Below, piece after piece: positions 37,801 through 49,417 of a stretch of DNA of 64,000 nucleotides. The first letter of the stretch is position 1; every line of letters starts with the position of its first letter. Under the pieces are notes generated by a model. That model saw only the letters and a list, made by a program, of their open reading frames with translations. It was not told the origin of the DNA and made no database searches. The stretch is taken from contig CM060191.1 of the NCBI GenBank assembly GCA_030549335.1, forward strand, positions 625,001-689,000, in the 5' to 3' direction. The DNA is from Pontederia crassipes (Eukaryota > Streptophyta > Magnoliopsida > Commelinales > Pontederiaceae). The position numbers and the translations under genes are program-made.

Positions 37801-40800
37801 ATGAAGTGATATCTGACATCAATGTGTTTGGTTCTTTCATGATGTACTTGATCCTTGGCTAAACATATTGCACTCAGACTGTCACAGTGCACTATAGCCT
37901 GCTCCTGATGTAATCCGAGATCTCCAACTAAGCCTTTTAACCAGATGCCTTCCTTGGCAGCTTCTGTCAGTGCCATGTATTCAGCCTCTGTGGTGGACAA
38001 TGTAACTGATGGCTGAAGTGTAGCCTTCCAACTAATAACTGAACTGCCCAAAGTGAAGACATAGCCTGCCATAGATCATCTTCCATCAACATCTCCAGCA
38101 TAGTCTGAATCTGAGTACCCTGCAACCAAACACTCTTTATTACTTCTGTAGATGAGGCCAATATCAGATGTTCCTCTCAGATACCGAAAAATTCGCTTCA
38201 CTGATTGCCAGTACTCCTTTCCTGGATCGCTCATGAATCTGCTGACAACACTGACTGCATGAGCAATGTCCGATCTTGTGCAAACCATGGCATACATCAG
38301 ACTTCCAACTGCACTAGCATATGGAACTCGAGACATGTACTCCTTTTCTGCTTCTGATTTTGGTGCGAAGGCAACAGAAAGATGAACATTTGCAGCTGAT
38401 GGAGTATTCAAAGGCTTCGCTCTAAACATTCCAAACCTGGATAAAATCTTCTCAATATAACTTTTCTGAGATAAGAAGAGTTTACCCTGTGCGCGATCCC
38501 TTAGAATTTCCATCCTCAGAATCTTCTGTGCTGCACCAAGATCCTTCATGTCGAATTCTGCACTGAGGAGCTTCTTCAGATTCTGAATGTCTGTCATGTC
38601 TCTGGCAGCAATAAACATATCATCGACATACAAGAGCAGATAGATGGTGGAGCCGTCCTTCACCTTCTTATGGTATACACAGCAATCATAAGGACTTCGA
38701 CTGAATCCCTTACTGATCATGAAGCTGTCGAACCTCTTGTTCCATTGTCTGGGAGACTGCTTCAAGCCATACAGAGATTTCTTCAGACTGCAAACTTGAT
38801 TCTCCTTTCCAGGAATGGAGAATCCCTCTGGTTGGCTCATAAGAATATCTTCTTCAAGTTCTCCATGGAGGAAAGCAGTCTTCACATCTAGTTGCTCGAG
38901 CTCTAGATTCTGATGTGCTACAAGAGCAAGTAGCACCCTAATAGAAGTATGTCTGACAACAGGTGAGAATATCTCATTGTAGTCCACACCTTCTTTCTGA
39001 CTATAATCTTTAGCAACCAGCCGTGCTTTGAATCTTGTGCCTTCAACTCCTGGAATTCCAACTTTCTTCTTGAAGATCCACTTACAGCCAACAACATTTC
39101 TGCCTTTAGGCAGCTTGACCAGCTCCCACGTCTGATTTTTGTGAAGAGATTCCATCTCCTCACCCATAACAGCGATTCACTGTTCAGATTCGGCACATGT
39201 GATGGCATCCCTATAAGAGGACGGCTTCAGGGACTCCACCTCTTCAGCTACCTGTAGTGCATAAGCAACCATGTCCTCGAAACCATATCGTTTAGGAGGA
39301 CCCACTTCTCTGCGAGGACGTCTAGTAGCAATTGACTCCTCTTCAGGTTGCTCATCAGATTCTTCACCTTCTGGTTCTGCTTCTTGATGTGATCCTTCAG
39401 CATCATCCTCAGTTGGAGTGATTTCAACCTCCACCTGTTTACTGACACTCTCTTCAGCCTCCACCTTCAACTGAAGCATTGATGTTTCATCAAAGGTCAC
39501 GCTTCTGCCGTGGATGATTTTGTGTTCTGAAGGAGACCAGATTCTATAGCCCTTCACTCCTGCACCATATCCCATGAACACCCCTTCTTTGGCCCTTGAC
39601 TCCAACTTTCCTTCACTGACGTGATAGTATGCTGGACAACAAAAAACTTTCAGACAAGTATAATCAGCAGGATTTCTTGACCATACCTCAGTTGAAGTCT
39701 TGAGATCAATCGCAGTCGCCGGACTTCGATTCACCAAGTAGCAAGCTGTGTTAACAGCTTCAGCCCAGAATGTCTTATTCAGGCTAGCATTAGAGAGCAT
39801 GCACCTTGCCCTCTCCAGAAGTGTCCTGTTCATTCGTTCTGCAACTCCATTCTGCTGTGAAGTATCCCTGACTGTGCGATGTCTGGCAATGCCTTCATCT
39901 TTGCAGAACTGGTCGAATTCAGCAGAACAGAACTCCAAACCATTATTAGTGCGAAGACGCTTCACTTTCTTTGACGTCTGATTTTCCACCAGAACCTTCC
40001 ACTGCTTGAAGGCTTTGAAGGACTCACTTTTGTGTTTCATCATGAATACCCAAGTCATCCTCGAGTAGTCATCAATCACAGATAGGAAGTACCTCGCACC
40101 TCCTAATGATGGAACACGAGAGGGACCCCAACAATCGGCGTGGATATAGTCAAGTGTCGCCTTGGTCCTGTGCACTACCTTGCCAAACTGAGACCTTCGT
40201 TGTTTGCCGAATACGCAGTGCTTGCAGAAGTTGATTTCAGATATCTTCTTCTCTCCTAGAAGACCTCGTTTGCTGAGGATATTTATCCCGCTCTAACTCA
40301 TATGCCCAAGCCGCATGTGCCACAGCCTGGATCTATCTAATTCGGATGAACTAGCCACTGCAGCAACGCCAGAGACTGTCTTGCCTTGTAATACATGCAA
40401 GAAGTTCTGTCTGACTCCCTTCAGAACCGTAACATCACCTTTCATGACCGTGAGGATGCCTCCAGCAGCATTGATCTGACACCCTTTAGAGTCGAGGACT
40501 CCAAGTGATATCAAATTCTTTTTCAGTTGCGGAACATGGCGGACATCTGTCAGCGTCCTCACAAGATTGTCATGAGTCCTGATCTGCACAGAACTGATCC
40601 CAACTATTTGACAGGCTGCATCGTTGCCCATGATGACGTTTCCACCAACAATCTTCTGATAAGTTGAGAATTACTCTTTATTCGGAGTCATATGATAGGA
40701 ACACCCCGAATCCAGAACCCAACTATCCGCCAGACATCCTTGATCAGAAGCAGCCAGAACCAAATCAGAACCAAATCATCTTCGGAATTCCCAGTTTCAT

Positions 40801-43800
40801 GTGTCACCGCCGCGACGGGGGCCTTCTTCTTCTTCGGACAATCCTTTTTCCAATGACCTGGTTCCTTGCAGTAATTACAGATGTCTTTCGCAGTGATTTT
40901 CTTCTTCGGCTTGGATTTCTTCAAATTCGAGGATTGTCCCTTCTCTGCGGTCGATATCAAACCCGTGGCCTGAGTCTCTGCAGAATTTCCAGATGCCCTA
41001 TGCCGAAGTTCACGAGTATGGAGACTCGATCTTACTTCTTCCACACTTATAGTTTCCTTCCCGATAATCATAGACTGAACGAAGTTCTCATATGATGGAG
41101 GAAGCGAAACTAACAGAATTAGGGCAGCATCTTCATCCTCGATCTTAAAATCGATATTTCTGAGTTCCATCAACAAAGAATTTAACTGATGAAGATGTTC
41201 CTTCAGAGGGGTACCTTCTTGCATGCGGAGAGAGAACAGACGTTGCTTCAGCAGCAACTTGTTGGTGAGAGACCTCGTCATATAAAGACTCTCAAGTCTC
41301 AACCATAGACCGGCCGCCTTTTCTTCATCTGCGACCTCGATTATCACCTCATCCGCCAGACACAATAGAATCATCGAGTGCGCCTTCTCCTCCTGTGCCG
41401 CCAAAGTTGCGAGGTCGATCTCCTTTTCTTTGCCCTTCGAGTCTTCCTCCTTCGGTTTGTTCTTCGACACGTTTGAGAGCGGCGCCCAAACTCCTTGTTG
41501 CTTCAGAAGCGTCCGCATCTTGATCTGCCACAACCCGAAACTGTTCCTGCCGTTGAACTTTTCCACGCTCACGTTGTGCGACGCCATCTCCCTGCTTGAT
41601 CGAGAATCGCTGACGAACCCTAAAGCTCTGATACCATTTTGTTACGAAAAGAGGGAGAGAGGGGTCGCACGAAACACAGAAGAACGCGAAGAGGAAAAAA
41701 CGGCGGCGGCTCTTTGTTATGAAATAACGACGATTACAAGGATAGGTCTCTGTCTAGACCCCTAGGGAGTTTATATAGGCACTCCCTTTGACAGATGACA
41801 GCGAGACCCCCGTAGGGAAATTTTGCTGAAGCGTCTGACTATGTAGGGGGACCAACTAGGTTCAAATTCAAGGCATTATTAACACACCTCAACCAGATTC
41901 TCAGCTGGATTCTGTCACAGTGATGGAGTCGTATAAGCAGGAAGGTCGAGCCCAGAAAAAGAGCTATATTTTCTTTATTTAAGGAGAAAAAAAAAGAGCT
42001 ATATCAATAATCTCTGAAGAAGAATCACAAAAATGTGGCAAATAATGAACTAGAAAAGATGGAAGGACAATTGATTTTTTTTTTTGAGGGGCGGAAGGAC
42101 AATTGATGGAGGGCTATGTTGTTCATTGTGGCAACAGACATAGAGAGAATGATGCAAGGCGTTTGATACACATTTGATTCAGTTCATTGGCCATCTGATG
42201 GTGCTATAAGCAATCATAATTGAGAAAGATAATAATATACATGATGGATCATATGCATTGGGTTTTGAAGCTTTAAGAATTTACACTTGAAAAGAAGTTT
42301 GAATAAGACATACATGTCAAAACTGGTGTTGGCCAAGTATCTCGCTTTAAGACCATTTAAGCGAAAATTTGGTCATCTTGCATTAAGCATATTCTGGGTT
42401 TACACAACAGAAATGGGTAATGGAGCTATGGTCTAATATACCTTTCTCAATTTGTACAAAATTTTCTCTTCTGAAGTCATCCTTTCATACTCCTTTTTCT
42501 TCTTCCATCTGAAGAACTTGAGCCACCTAACCACTGCTCTCTTCCCTTTGAGCTTTTTCCTTTTTACTTTCATGGAAGCATCATCATTTACAGATACGCT
42601 ATTTTGGATCTCCTTTTCAGTCTGGAGAATAATGTCTTTCTTGTTGTCAGGCTTTTGTCTTATATCAGTGCCACAAGAATTGCTGTTGAAAGATCGAGTC
42701 ATAATATGGGATACTCCAGATCTGAAACATTCATATTACAGAAGTTAGTTTAGATATCTTGTCAAATTAATGAGAAACAAACCAAATGATAATAGATGCA
42801 ATTACTGACATAATGAAGATTGGCAAAAAACCTAAACATGAATTACGTGGAAATACATGGTAGCTGAAAAATGAAGCTTTCTTGAATAACAAGTTCCACC
42901 ATGCGAAGATATAATAGGTGCCATCTTTTCTCCAAGAACCCAATCCAACAGTGTCGACTTCCCTTGGAAAGAGCTTTTCCAAATGGAAAAACTCAACCAT
43001 TTTACATTGTACATCTGTATCATAACATAAAAAAGGTGAAAAATATATCTTCACATAATAAAACTGGATCAGATAGGAAATCCAAATTCAAAGGACTCGT
43101 GTCTCAAGTTCAATGAAACAAAAAAAAACCACAAGTTTATTTTGTAAATCGCCAACTTCATAACAGCAAAACAATAATAGGACCTTGACTTCCAAGAAAC
43201 AAGAGGCATTCTGTCTCTTAAAAAACAATCAAGAATAGAGCAAGAACAAAACTAGCGATTCGAAGGTTCCAGGTACTCCCTTGTGCACACTGATTTGCCT
43301 CTATGGTGGATACTGTCCACCTTTTAGGGGAATGTTGTGTCTGATTAGGAATAATGGCCTACCAGCCTTGATTTGACTGCCATATAAATGGGAAATATAT
43401 TTTTTTTGAGGAGGAAAAGGATGACCATTTATATATATAACTGTGGAATGAATGAACAAGTGTAAGCTCTTAAAGATAAAGCAACAAAAGGATGAAAAAT
43501 ATCCGGCTAGCCAAAACCCCACTCTCAAATAAGAAAGGATATGTTGTGTGCAATATGCTCAGATTAACATCTCTCCCCACAAAAAATGACCTGATTGCGC
43601 TGCAGCCAAATGGCCCAAGCACCAGCCAAATGGCCCGGGCACCGGCTAAAAAAGTCGCCAATGAAGCTCTCCAACTTTGTCTTTGATGTGCCAGACCTCG
43701 GAGTGACTGCCAACACTGTCTTCGAGTCAGAAGAGAGGAAGCTCACAATGCTCGTCAGGATGTCGGGCACTCATAAAATAGATGAGTGATGTCCTCCTCT

Positions 43801-46800
43801 GCCTCGCCACACAGCACACAAGATGTGTAGAAATGGAAAAGAATAACTTATCAAGCTTGTCAAAAACAAGTTCATGCAACAGAAGTAAATTCATCTTCAA
43901 CCTCGCAAAGATACTTCATAGAGTTCCCTACAAATGGAAAAGAGCTTTCAAACTGTGCCCTTCAAAATATAGAAACACACTACAATAACTGATATAGAAA
44001 CTAAGTATTCTTCTATAAAACGTCTTGGCACGTGCCAAAAGAAGGATGTCATGGCAGTCGTCAGCAAGTTCACATGTGAGAACATGAGTTTCGAGCATAT
44101 CAATTGGTCCCTACTCTTCATGTTGCCCAATGGAGGAAATCAAAGACTTACGTTGATCACCCTGCCCAACGCCATTTACCTCGTCCTGGTGCAAGTACTA
44201 ACAAATTGGCTTGGGAGGCACTGGACGACCTCATCCATCTAGTGCAGTCACATTCATTGACGGTCACTCCATCACAATTAGTTACACCCAAGGTTGTCGG
44301 GATCGCTTTCCGAGGTAGGACCGTAAGGGGTCCAAAGGATTCTGGATAGTAAGATCCTACCTTATGAACAAAATAATATTTTTTAAAAAAATTAATATAA
44401 TAAAAATAATAGTGGTAATAATAATAATAACTAAATATTTTACTCTCACATTATACTTAATTAGTATTTTATGGGCTTCATAATCATATAGAAAGTTAGA
44501 TTAATAATAATTATGAATAATTAATAATAGTAAATCAATTTCTTCATCTAAATTATAAAAAAATAGACGACTTTTCTCTTTTAAGTATTATTTTTTGTCG
44601 CATAAGTTTATTAATTAGAATTAAATCATACATAAAAAAGTAATAAAGAAAATGAGAGGAATCTTATGTACTTCTTGCTATTTTTTATTTTTACTATTCT
44701 ATTTTTAGATTTCTCAATTTTAAAGTTAATTAAAAACTAAAAAATAAAATCATAGTATCTTTATGATAGAGAGAGAATCTTACCTCTTTCTTAGCAATTT
44801 TTTATTTTTAATATTCTATTTTTAGTTTTTTCAATAAAAGAATGAAAAAAACAGAATCATAGGATCGCTGGGATCTTATGATCCTACCGATCTTACGATC
44901 CAGCAATAGATCCACGTATGACCCTATGTTTCCGATCTTCAGAATGAGATCGAGATCGCAAGTCAGTTATTGAATTGTAGGATCTTATGATCCGGAAAGC
45001 GATCCTGACAACCACATATGGGCCTACCCTCTCCGACCGCCACATTGGCCCTCAAAGTGGAAATGTGTGGTAGAGAGTGGTAGAGCACACAAAAAAAGAT
45101 GACATGGTTGAAGTTCGAGATTGCTCTCACGCAAAGGCAATACTAGTACCATTCCGGTCGATGCCATCCGCTCTCCTCGTGAACTACATGTTAGTCTTGC
45201 AGATGGTCACCCAGGTTGATTCTTTTGCTGACACCATGAAGCAGGATCTTCTAACAAGGGTGTGGATCTGAGAGACAAGGAGCACATCTCTTACCCTCGG
45301 GAGACGTGTGTCATCCCACAACATATGGTGGTTTAGGAGTATGGACCATTGGACCTGTGTTGGACCAACCTTGCCCTCCTAGCTCAAGGGGTTTGATGAA
45401 TTGTGGGGTCAAGTGATGACCTATGGAGTTTAGTCTTCTTTGCATGATATGACATAGATCTATCATGGGACTACCCCACACATTTGATATGCCATGCATC
45501 ACACATTTGGTGTGGCATCTCTAGGGTCCTCCCCTTGTTACGACCACTACTGATTTCCTCCCTTGGCTCTGGGGCAACATTCTCATAGAGACACGAGTGG
45601 ACTACATGCAGCATGCCCGCTAAGGCTTTTCCCAAACCGGTAACTCTGTCGACTAACCCAATAGCATTGGTCACTGATTTCTGGATGGGAGGCTCCTAGA
45701 CCCACTCTTCTGAGCTGGCCTCCTTGATTGCAAACTCTCAGAGCTCCATGCTTTGTTAAAGAGGATTGCAAGATAACACCCAAAAAGTTTCCCCGAACGA
45801 TGGCGATCTGAGCCACTTCTTGTGGTATATTTGCAACTACAACCAGCACAATGTCCAAGGCCACTTCTTTACGTGGTAAATATATTTGCACCTGCTACCG
45901 ACATGCATTGCAGATCTCCTCTGCCCCTTAAGGTTTATTTGGTTGGGGCTGAAAGGAGGGCAAAGAAGGGAAAGGGAAACAAAGGGGAATCTGTTCCCCT
46001 TGCCAGGTTGAGTTTAAGTTGGAGAAGAATGGACTTCCTTTCCCCTCGATTCCCCTCCAACATCTTATTTTTTTTCTCTTTCACCCCCAAAATGAGGTGA
46101 AAATGAGGAAAAAGAACTAATTACTATATATTTCATATTTCCACACACCTAATTAAAATAAAAATACATATATGAAGGACATATTTTACTTAACTTTTAT
46201 TCTCTTATCTTCCCCTTAAGTGCTTCATCCATACAAGTTGAATACTTCATCCGCATTTCTTTTTTTTTTCTTCTCTGGTTTTCCTTCCCTTCTATTTCTT
46301 CTCTTCCCCTTAATAATATTTAAACCAAGCATACCCTTAAGGCCAATATTTTTGCTTTGCCTTCAAGGCACGGCTGGATCCTCACACGCATATACAATGC
46401 AACATGGGCGTCCAGCACCAATTGCACGTGTCATGTGAAGAATGTCGTAGGATGGCATAAGCCATCTTTTATACAATCGTCCCGTCGCCTATGAGTTGCG
46501 GCAAAGAGTCAAATGACCTAAAATTAATGACTCAGCACGAGGCAGACTTTGGTAATCGCTATAGACCACTTGCTCACGAGGCAATCGAGGATGGAGGCAC
46601 CAATGGTTGATAAATACAGAGGTTATGTGGGCTATCTATCTACAATGCAACAACACATTTTTTGGAGGAATGCAGTACTACAAAGAGTACATTATATAAT
46701 ACACGTGGTAGAGGATATGGATAGTTTCATTTTTTGAAATCCATTCCCATCAACTTTTCTCCCTTTTTGAAGGTTCTTCTTGGGCTTTCTTACAAATATC

Positions 46801-47907
46801 TAAAATTTCCAATTTTCAAATTTTAATACATCATGGATAGTTGCCCAAGATCGGTAGACATCCATTCACCTCTTTCGGAGAAAATATCAAAGCCATCACT
46901 TCATGGAAAAGATGCATGGATGGTTACATGGATATATTATAATAGAGTAGAATATTACGAGGGAATTTGATGCAGCAGGTTGCATATAATGGAACTAAGT
47001 AGGGCAATAACAGCAATGAGGCGAGGAAAATAACTAACAAATAATTTCATAATCCATCAAGAACCTTGAAAACTACCACCAATGTCAAAGTTACAATTTG
47101 TCTTTTTTAATCTGTTAAGAAAAATAATTGCTCTATAACCTACCACGAGGTCTTCCACATCCAATGAATCTACATGATAAAAGAAAATGAAATTCAACTG
47201 CATACAAATATTTATACATGAAACTTTATATAGAAATTTGCAAGTAGAGCTCGACTTCAGCTAAAAGATCTAAAATAATAAACAAATCAATCTCAGACAA
47301 AAGAGAAAACAAAATGACTGACAAACCTGAATTACTAAGACTTTTAGACAAACAAAACTATGTGTTACATAAAAAACTATACAAATTTTCAACAGAAAAG
47401 GTATTGTTAATACTAATAATGCGAGAAAAAAATCTAGCATAAAAAATGCACTTCAGTAATGATTCATAGCAATGTACTATCCGTAATTCCTCATTCATGT
47501 GGTAGTTTCCTATCGGCTTCCTTAGGCTCACATTCCATGGAGCACAACAATATAGGAAATTAGGTTTGGTACCGAAGTAGCAACGGTAGGGAAGGTAAAC
47601 AATAACGAAGCACATATCATTACGTGCGCCTTAAATCTTTTCTAACCACGTTCTTCTCAAATATTTAATTTTAGGCAATTGCAACTCAAACTCCATAATG
47701 GGTTCGTCACAACACAACCATCAGAAGGGCACATAATTTTTGTGCCCTGCAACAGGCTCCATAACCAAGCAAATATCAAAAAAATTCTGAACCCTTCCTA
47801 CTCATTTCACATCTAATAATAGATCAATAGAAGCATGCTACCGTGTTCCTAGAGGAAGAATGAGCCTTGAATGTATGAAGAGATCGGCGGAGAAAGCTGG
47901 GGAGCAT
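34875..47907 (-). CDS. CRM-domain protein, At3g25440-like, frameshifted
   Basis: Minus-strand exons: 47907-47842 (22 residues, Arg/Ser-rich, presumed organelle targeting start), 47629-47532 (tentative), 42721-42442, 35970-35567 and 35411-34875. Exon 3 encodes the basic [19 protein letters not shown] and [16 protein letters not shown]; exon 4 carries the CRM (CRS1-YhbY) RNA-binding domain with [20 protein letters not shown] and [21 protein letters not shown]; exon 5 is acidic and coiled, ending LLKKKQK. CRM proteins act in organelle intron splicing or ribosome assembly; this member's target is unknown. In exon 4, near 35855, EEHFY is followed by a frame change before [14 protein letters not shown] 4-nt loss explains it and brings the total to a multiple of three (about 462 codons), so the gene is broken or the assembly has an error. 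Intron 3 holds a complete copia element. Confidence 0.8.
36493..36497. repeat. Copia TSD, left copy (CACCT)
   Basis: CACCT directly precedes the element's TGTTA terminus and recurs at 41885-41889 directly after the other end, so the element is an intact insertion with a 5-bp duplication. Confidence 0.95.
36498..37045 (-). repeat. 3' LTR, interrupted by a SINE
   Basis: The copia 3' LTR (minus-strand element) is 548 bp here, including a SINE of about 174 bp with a 12-bp TSD. Relative to the 5' LTR it keeps about 117 bp (about 36656-36772) that the other copy lacks. Confidence 0.93.
36847..37020 (-). mobile_element. Au-type SINE in the copia 3' LTR
   Basis: Minus-strand SINE with (TTG)n tail at left, flanked by GTTCAGATTCAA at 36835-36846 and 37021-37032. 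The uninterrupted other LTR shows the single-copy target, so the SINE came after the copia element. Confidence 0.94.
37046..37058 (-). promoter_or_regulatory. Copia polypurine tract
   Basis: On the minus strand AAGGTAGAGATT lies directly before the 3' LTR start TGTTAATAATG, the place and form of a copia polypurine tract priming plus-strand synthesis. Confidence 0.75.
37118..40775 (-). pseudogene. Copia pol remnant (PR, INT, RT, RNase H)
   Basis: Degenerate protease lies at about 40775-40640. The pre-integrase zinc finger runs from 40631 through a stop at 40293-40295. The integrase core spans 40175-39177, where the second catalytic Asp reads Asn (LRTNNGLEF, codon 39945-39947) and a stop ends the frame at 39177-39179. 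Reverse transcriptase spans 39167-38076 with [12 protein letters not shown] intact, and another stop lies at 38076-38078. RNase H follows at 38072 onward ([15 protein letters not shown]). The last ~25 codons are displaced by the SINE-bearing insertion at 37209-37741; the normal-looking stop is at 37118. Apart from the protease-region shift, one reading frame is kept throughout, so decay is recent. Confidence 0.92.
37209..37741 (+). mobile_element. Chimeric SINE insertion with 357-bp 5' extension
   Basis: A perfect 20-bp direct repeat (TATCAGCTGGATTGTCTTCA) lies at 37189-37208 and 37742-37761. Between them are about 357 bp of non-SINE sequence followed by a complete plus-strand SINE (about 37566-37741) whose (TTG)n tail abuts the right repeat. 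The SINE has no TSD of its own. Removing the insert and one repeat copy returns the copia frame to phase, so the whole 533 bp entered in one event. Confidence 0.85.
40688..41587 (-). pseudogene. Copia gag
   Basis: A 299-codon frame starts [15 protein letters not shown] 38 bases after the primer-binding site. It contains the UBN2/gag polyprotein region ([19 protein letters not shown]) and a zinc knuckle [14 protein letters not shown] near its end. The final ~15 codons are out of frame with protease, so Gag-Pol fusion is broken. Confidence 0.92.
41625..41636 (-). other. Primer-binding site (initiator tRNA-Met)
   Basis: On the minus strand TGGTATCAGAGC lies a few bases inside the 5' LTR. This is the standard copia primer-binding site, complementary to the 3' end of initiator methionine tRNA. 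Confidence 0.93.
41640..41884 (-). repeat. 5' LTR
   Basis: The 245-bp LTR has TGTTA...TAACA termini. It matches the 3' LTR with scattered substitutions and a ~117-bp deletion after GACAGATGA (near 41800). Confidence 0.93.
41956..42004 (-). mobile_element. Possible tail-only insertion
   Basis: AAAAAGAGCTATAT occurs at 41956-41969 and 41991-42004 with a 21-nt spacer. The spacer has TTTCTTTATTTAAGGAGAAAA, resembling a short LINE end with A-rich tail on the minus strand. Confidence 0.45.
42061..42107 (-). mobile_element. Tail-only LINE insertion
   Basis: An exact 15-bp repeat GGAAGGACAATTGAT (42061-42075 and 42093-42107) brackets only a T run plus GAGGGGC, i.e. GCCCCTC plus poly(A) on the minus strand. 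Confidence 0.75.
43398..43830 (-). mobile_element. LINE 3' remnant
   Basis: The minus strand encodes [17 protein letters not shown] and upstream zf-RVT-like text (HILC-like, RGRGGH), as at the 3' end of the LINE near 7-9 kb. Its end GGTCATCCTTTTCCTCCTC plus poly(A) lies at 43398-43435. It is in the long intron of the CRM gene. Confidence 0.65.
44292..45013. mobile_element. TIR element with GATC-rich ends
   Basis: GGTTGTCGGGATCGCTTTCCG at the left end and the reverse complement of GGTTGTCAGGATCGCTTTCCG at the right end form a 21-bp terminal inverted repeat with one mismatch. The 722-bp interior is AT-rich, non-coding, contains a diverged ~130-bp internal duplication (about 44650 and 44770) and a cluster of GATCTTATGATCC-type palindromes near the right end. 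No clean TSD was found. It fits a MITE of unknown superfamily. Confidence 0.7.
45014..45926. other. Intronic sequence, unclassified repeat-like
   Basis: Moderate-GC sequence without stops in stretches on the minus strand (about 45583-45891), unlike the AT-rich introns around it. It may be a decayed retroelement gag or a gene scrap; no domain recognised. Confidence 0.3.
45930..46336. mobile_element. PIF/Harbinger-like MITE (candidate)
   Basis: Ends GGTTTATTTGGTTGGGG and (reverse complement) GGGTATGCTTGGTTTAAA are imperfect inverted repeats. TTAA flanks both sides (45926-45929 and 46337-46340). It is 407 bp and non-coding. Confidence 0.55.
46341..47531. other. Rest of CRM intron 2
   Basis: AT-rich intronic sequence. 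Nothing recognised. Confidence 0.4.
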
Positions 47908-49417
47908 CGTGGGCTTTGAAGGACGCCGTTGCCGCACTGCGGATGGGGCAGTGTGGAAATCCTGGGTCGGAGTCTCTCTGTTGCTGCTGCTGCGCGGAGG
48001 GAGAGGGGCCAACGATGGTATGATGCAGGCAGAGTCGGGAAGAAGGGGCGGCGGCGGCGGCAGAGGATACACGTCCGGTCGCGCGCAGTGAAATGAGGAG
48101 ACGTCCTGTCCATCGAGCCTTTCGGTCTGATGTTGAGGGCAGACATTTTTTTTCCTTTTTCGACTTTTCAACTATTAATCTATTTTATTATTATTATCGA
48201 CTTGTATATATTAGTAATTATTAATCAGTCTTTCCCAGAAGGAAATATCCATTTATATATATATAATGATTAAGGAATAGCACTATATATATATTAATGT
48301 CTCATTCAATATTTCATGTAAATTTCGTTCGATTATTAAAAGATAATAGGATAATATTTTTCTAAATAAACACTCCATTTAGGAAAAGAAGCAGGCCGAC
48401 CGAAGTAGTCGATAGTATTTATGTCTCCAAATTTTATTTTATAACAAATTACTCTTCTAACTTATAAATTTATAGAAACGCTTTTTTACCTACAATAACA
48501 GATTTTAAGTCAATTTATTGATTAAAATTCTAGCGTAGGAATAATATGAACTAAACTCAAATATAACATATTTTATTAAAATAATATATAAATATTTATT
48601 ATTTATAAAATTTTAGAAAAGAGAGAGAGAGGAGGGATGCAATGCTCCCCTCTCTTTCTCAATTCTATTTTTATTTTATTTTAAGTAAATATTTAAATAT
48701 CATTTTTATTAGTTCGTACAAGAATAAGAGTATATTATATTAAATTTCTTATTAAGATACTGACTTGGCATATTCTAAAATAAAATATAATATTTTTTAT
48801 TAAAATAATATGCCTTTGTCTCTTTTTTTCTAAAACTTTTTAATTTTATTTTTAAATAAATATTATATATCATTTTAATAACATATATTATATTATATTT
48901 GAATTAGCTTATGAGAATATTGCGTTACATCCCCTCATCTCTATTTCTTTTTAACTTTTTTATATTTTATTTTTTGAAAAAATAGTTATATAGTATTTTA
49001 ATAAATATATTTCATTTTATTTGAGTTCAATTTATATGAATGTTATCATCCTCCTGCTCTATTAACTTTAAATAAATAATCTTATATTATTTTTGTAAGC
49101 AAATTGACTTAAATTTTTGTTATAGCAGAATAAAGAGATTTTTTATTATAAATTTATCAGATAACTAAAGTAGAAGTGTTATAGTTGAAGTTAAAAATCG
49201 AATTGAGAAAGTGAAATTTACTCACCAAATCCCTAATATTTCATTTGCTCGATTTTCCCCTTCCTGCACTCTCCGCAACTACTGTCCACCCTCCCCCAAC
49301 AGGCAGGTCAGCGGCTGCTCAGGAGTAGCGGCGGCGGCGGGGCGGCGGAACGTGACATTGATCGTCCGATCGGAGGGGGGGAAGAATTAGGAGTGAAATC
49401 CTAAGAGGGACGCAGAG
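47908..49417. promoter_or_regulatory. Shared upstream region of CRM and NDUFA13 genes
   Basis: The two genes are divergent. A GC-rich block (47,908-48,125) is the presumed 5'UTR and core promoter of the CRM gene; a second GC-rich block (49,260-49,417) is that of NDUFA13. Between them is AT-rich DNA with no gene. Confidence 0.45.

Larger units (their letters stand above)
36498..41884 (-). mobile_element. Full-length Ty1/copia retrotransposon
   Basis: The element is bounded by LTRs starting TGTTA and ending TAACA, with TSD CACCT on both sides. Inside, on the minus strand, are an initiator-Met tRNA primer-binding site, gag with a CCHC knuckle, then protease, integrase, reverse transcriptase and RNase H in copia order, and a polypurine tract. 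It sits in an intron of the CRM gene in the same orientation as that gene. It is inactive: a frame change in the protease region, three stops in pol, a changed integrase catalytic residue, a deletion in one LTR and two SINE insertions. Without the SINEs it is about 4.7 kb. Confidence 0.96.

Noticed and set aside
40664..41095. 143-codon plus-strand frame over copia gag
   Set aside because: Antisense shadow of the gag frame, which has a clear zinc knuckle and start near the primer-binding site.
42767..43054. 95-codon minus-strand hydrophobic frame as an extra CRM-gene exon
   Set aside because: No acceptor/donor pair in phase with the 42721 exon and no similarity I recognise.
47838..48171. Frames of 102-115 codons upstream of and over the first CRM exon
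   Set aside because: The GC-rich leader opens several frames. Only the last 22 codons before the GT donor resemble a targeting start; the rest is taken as 5'UTR.
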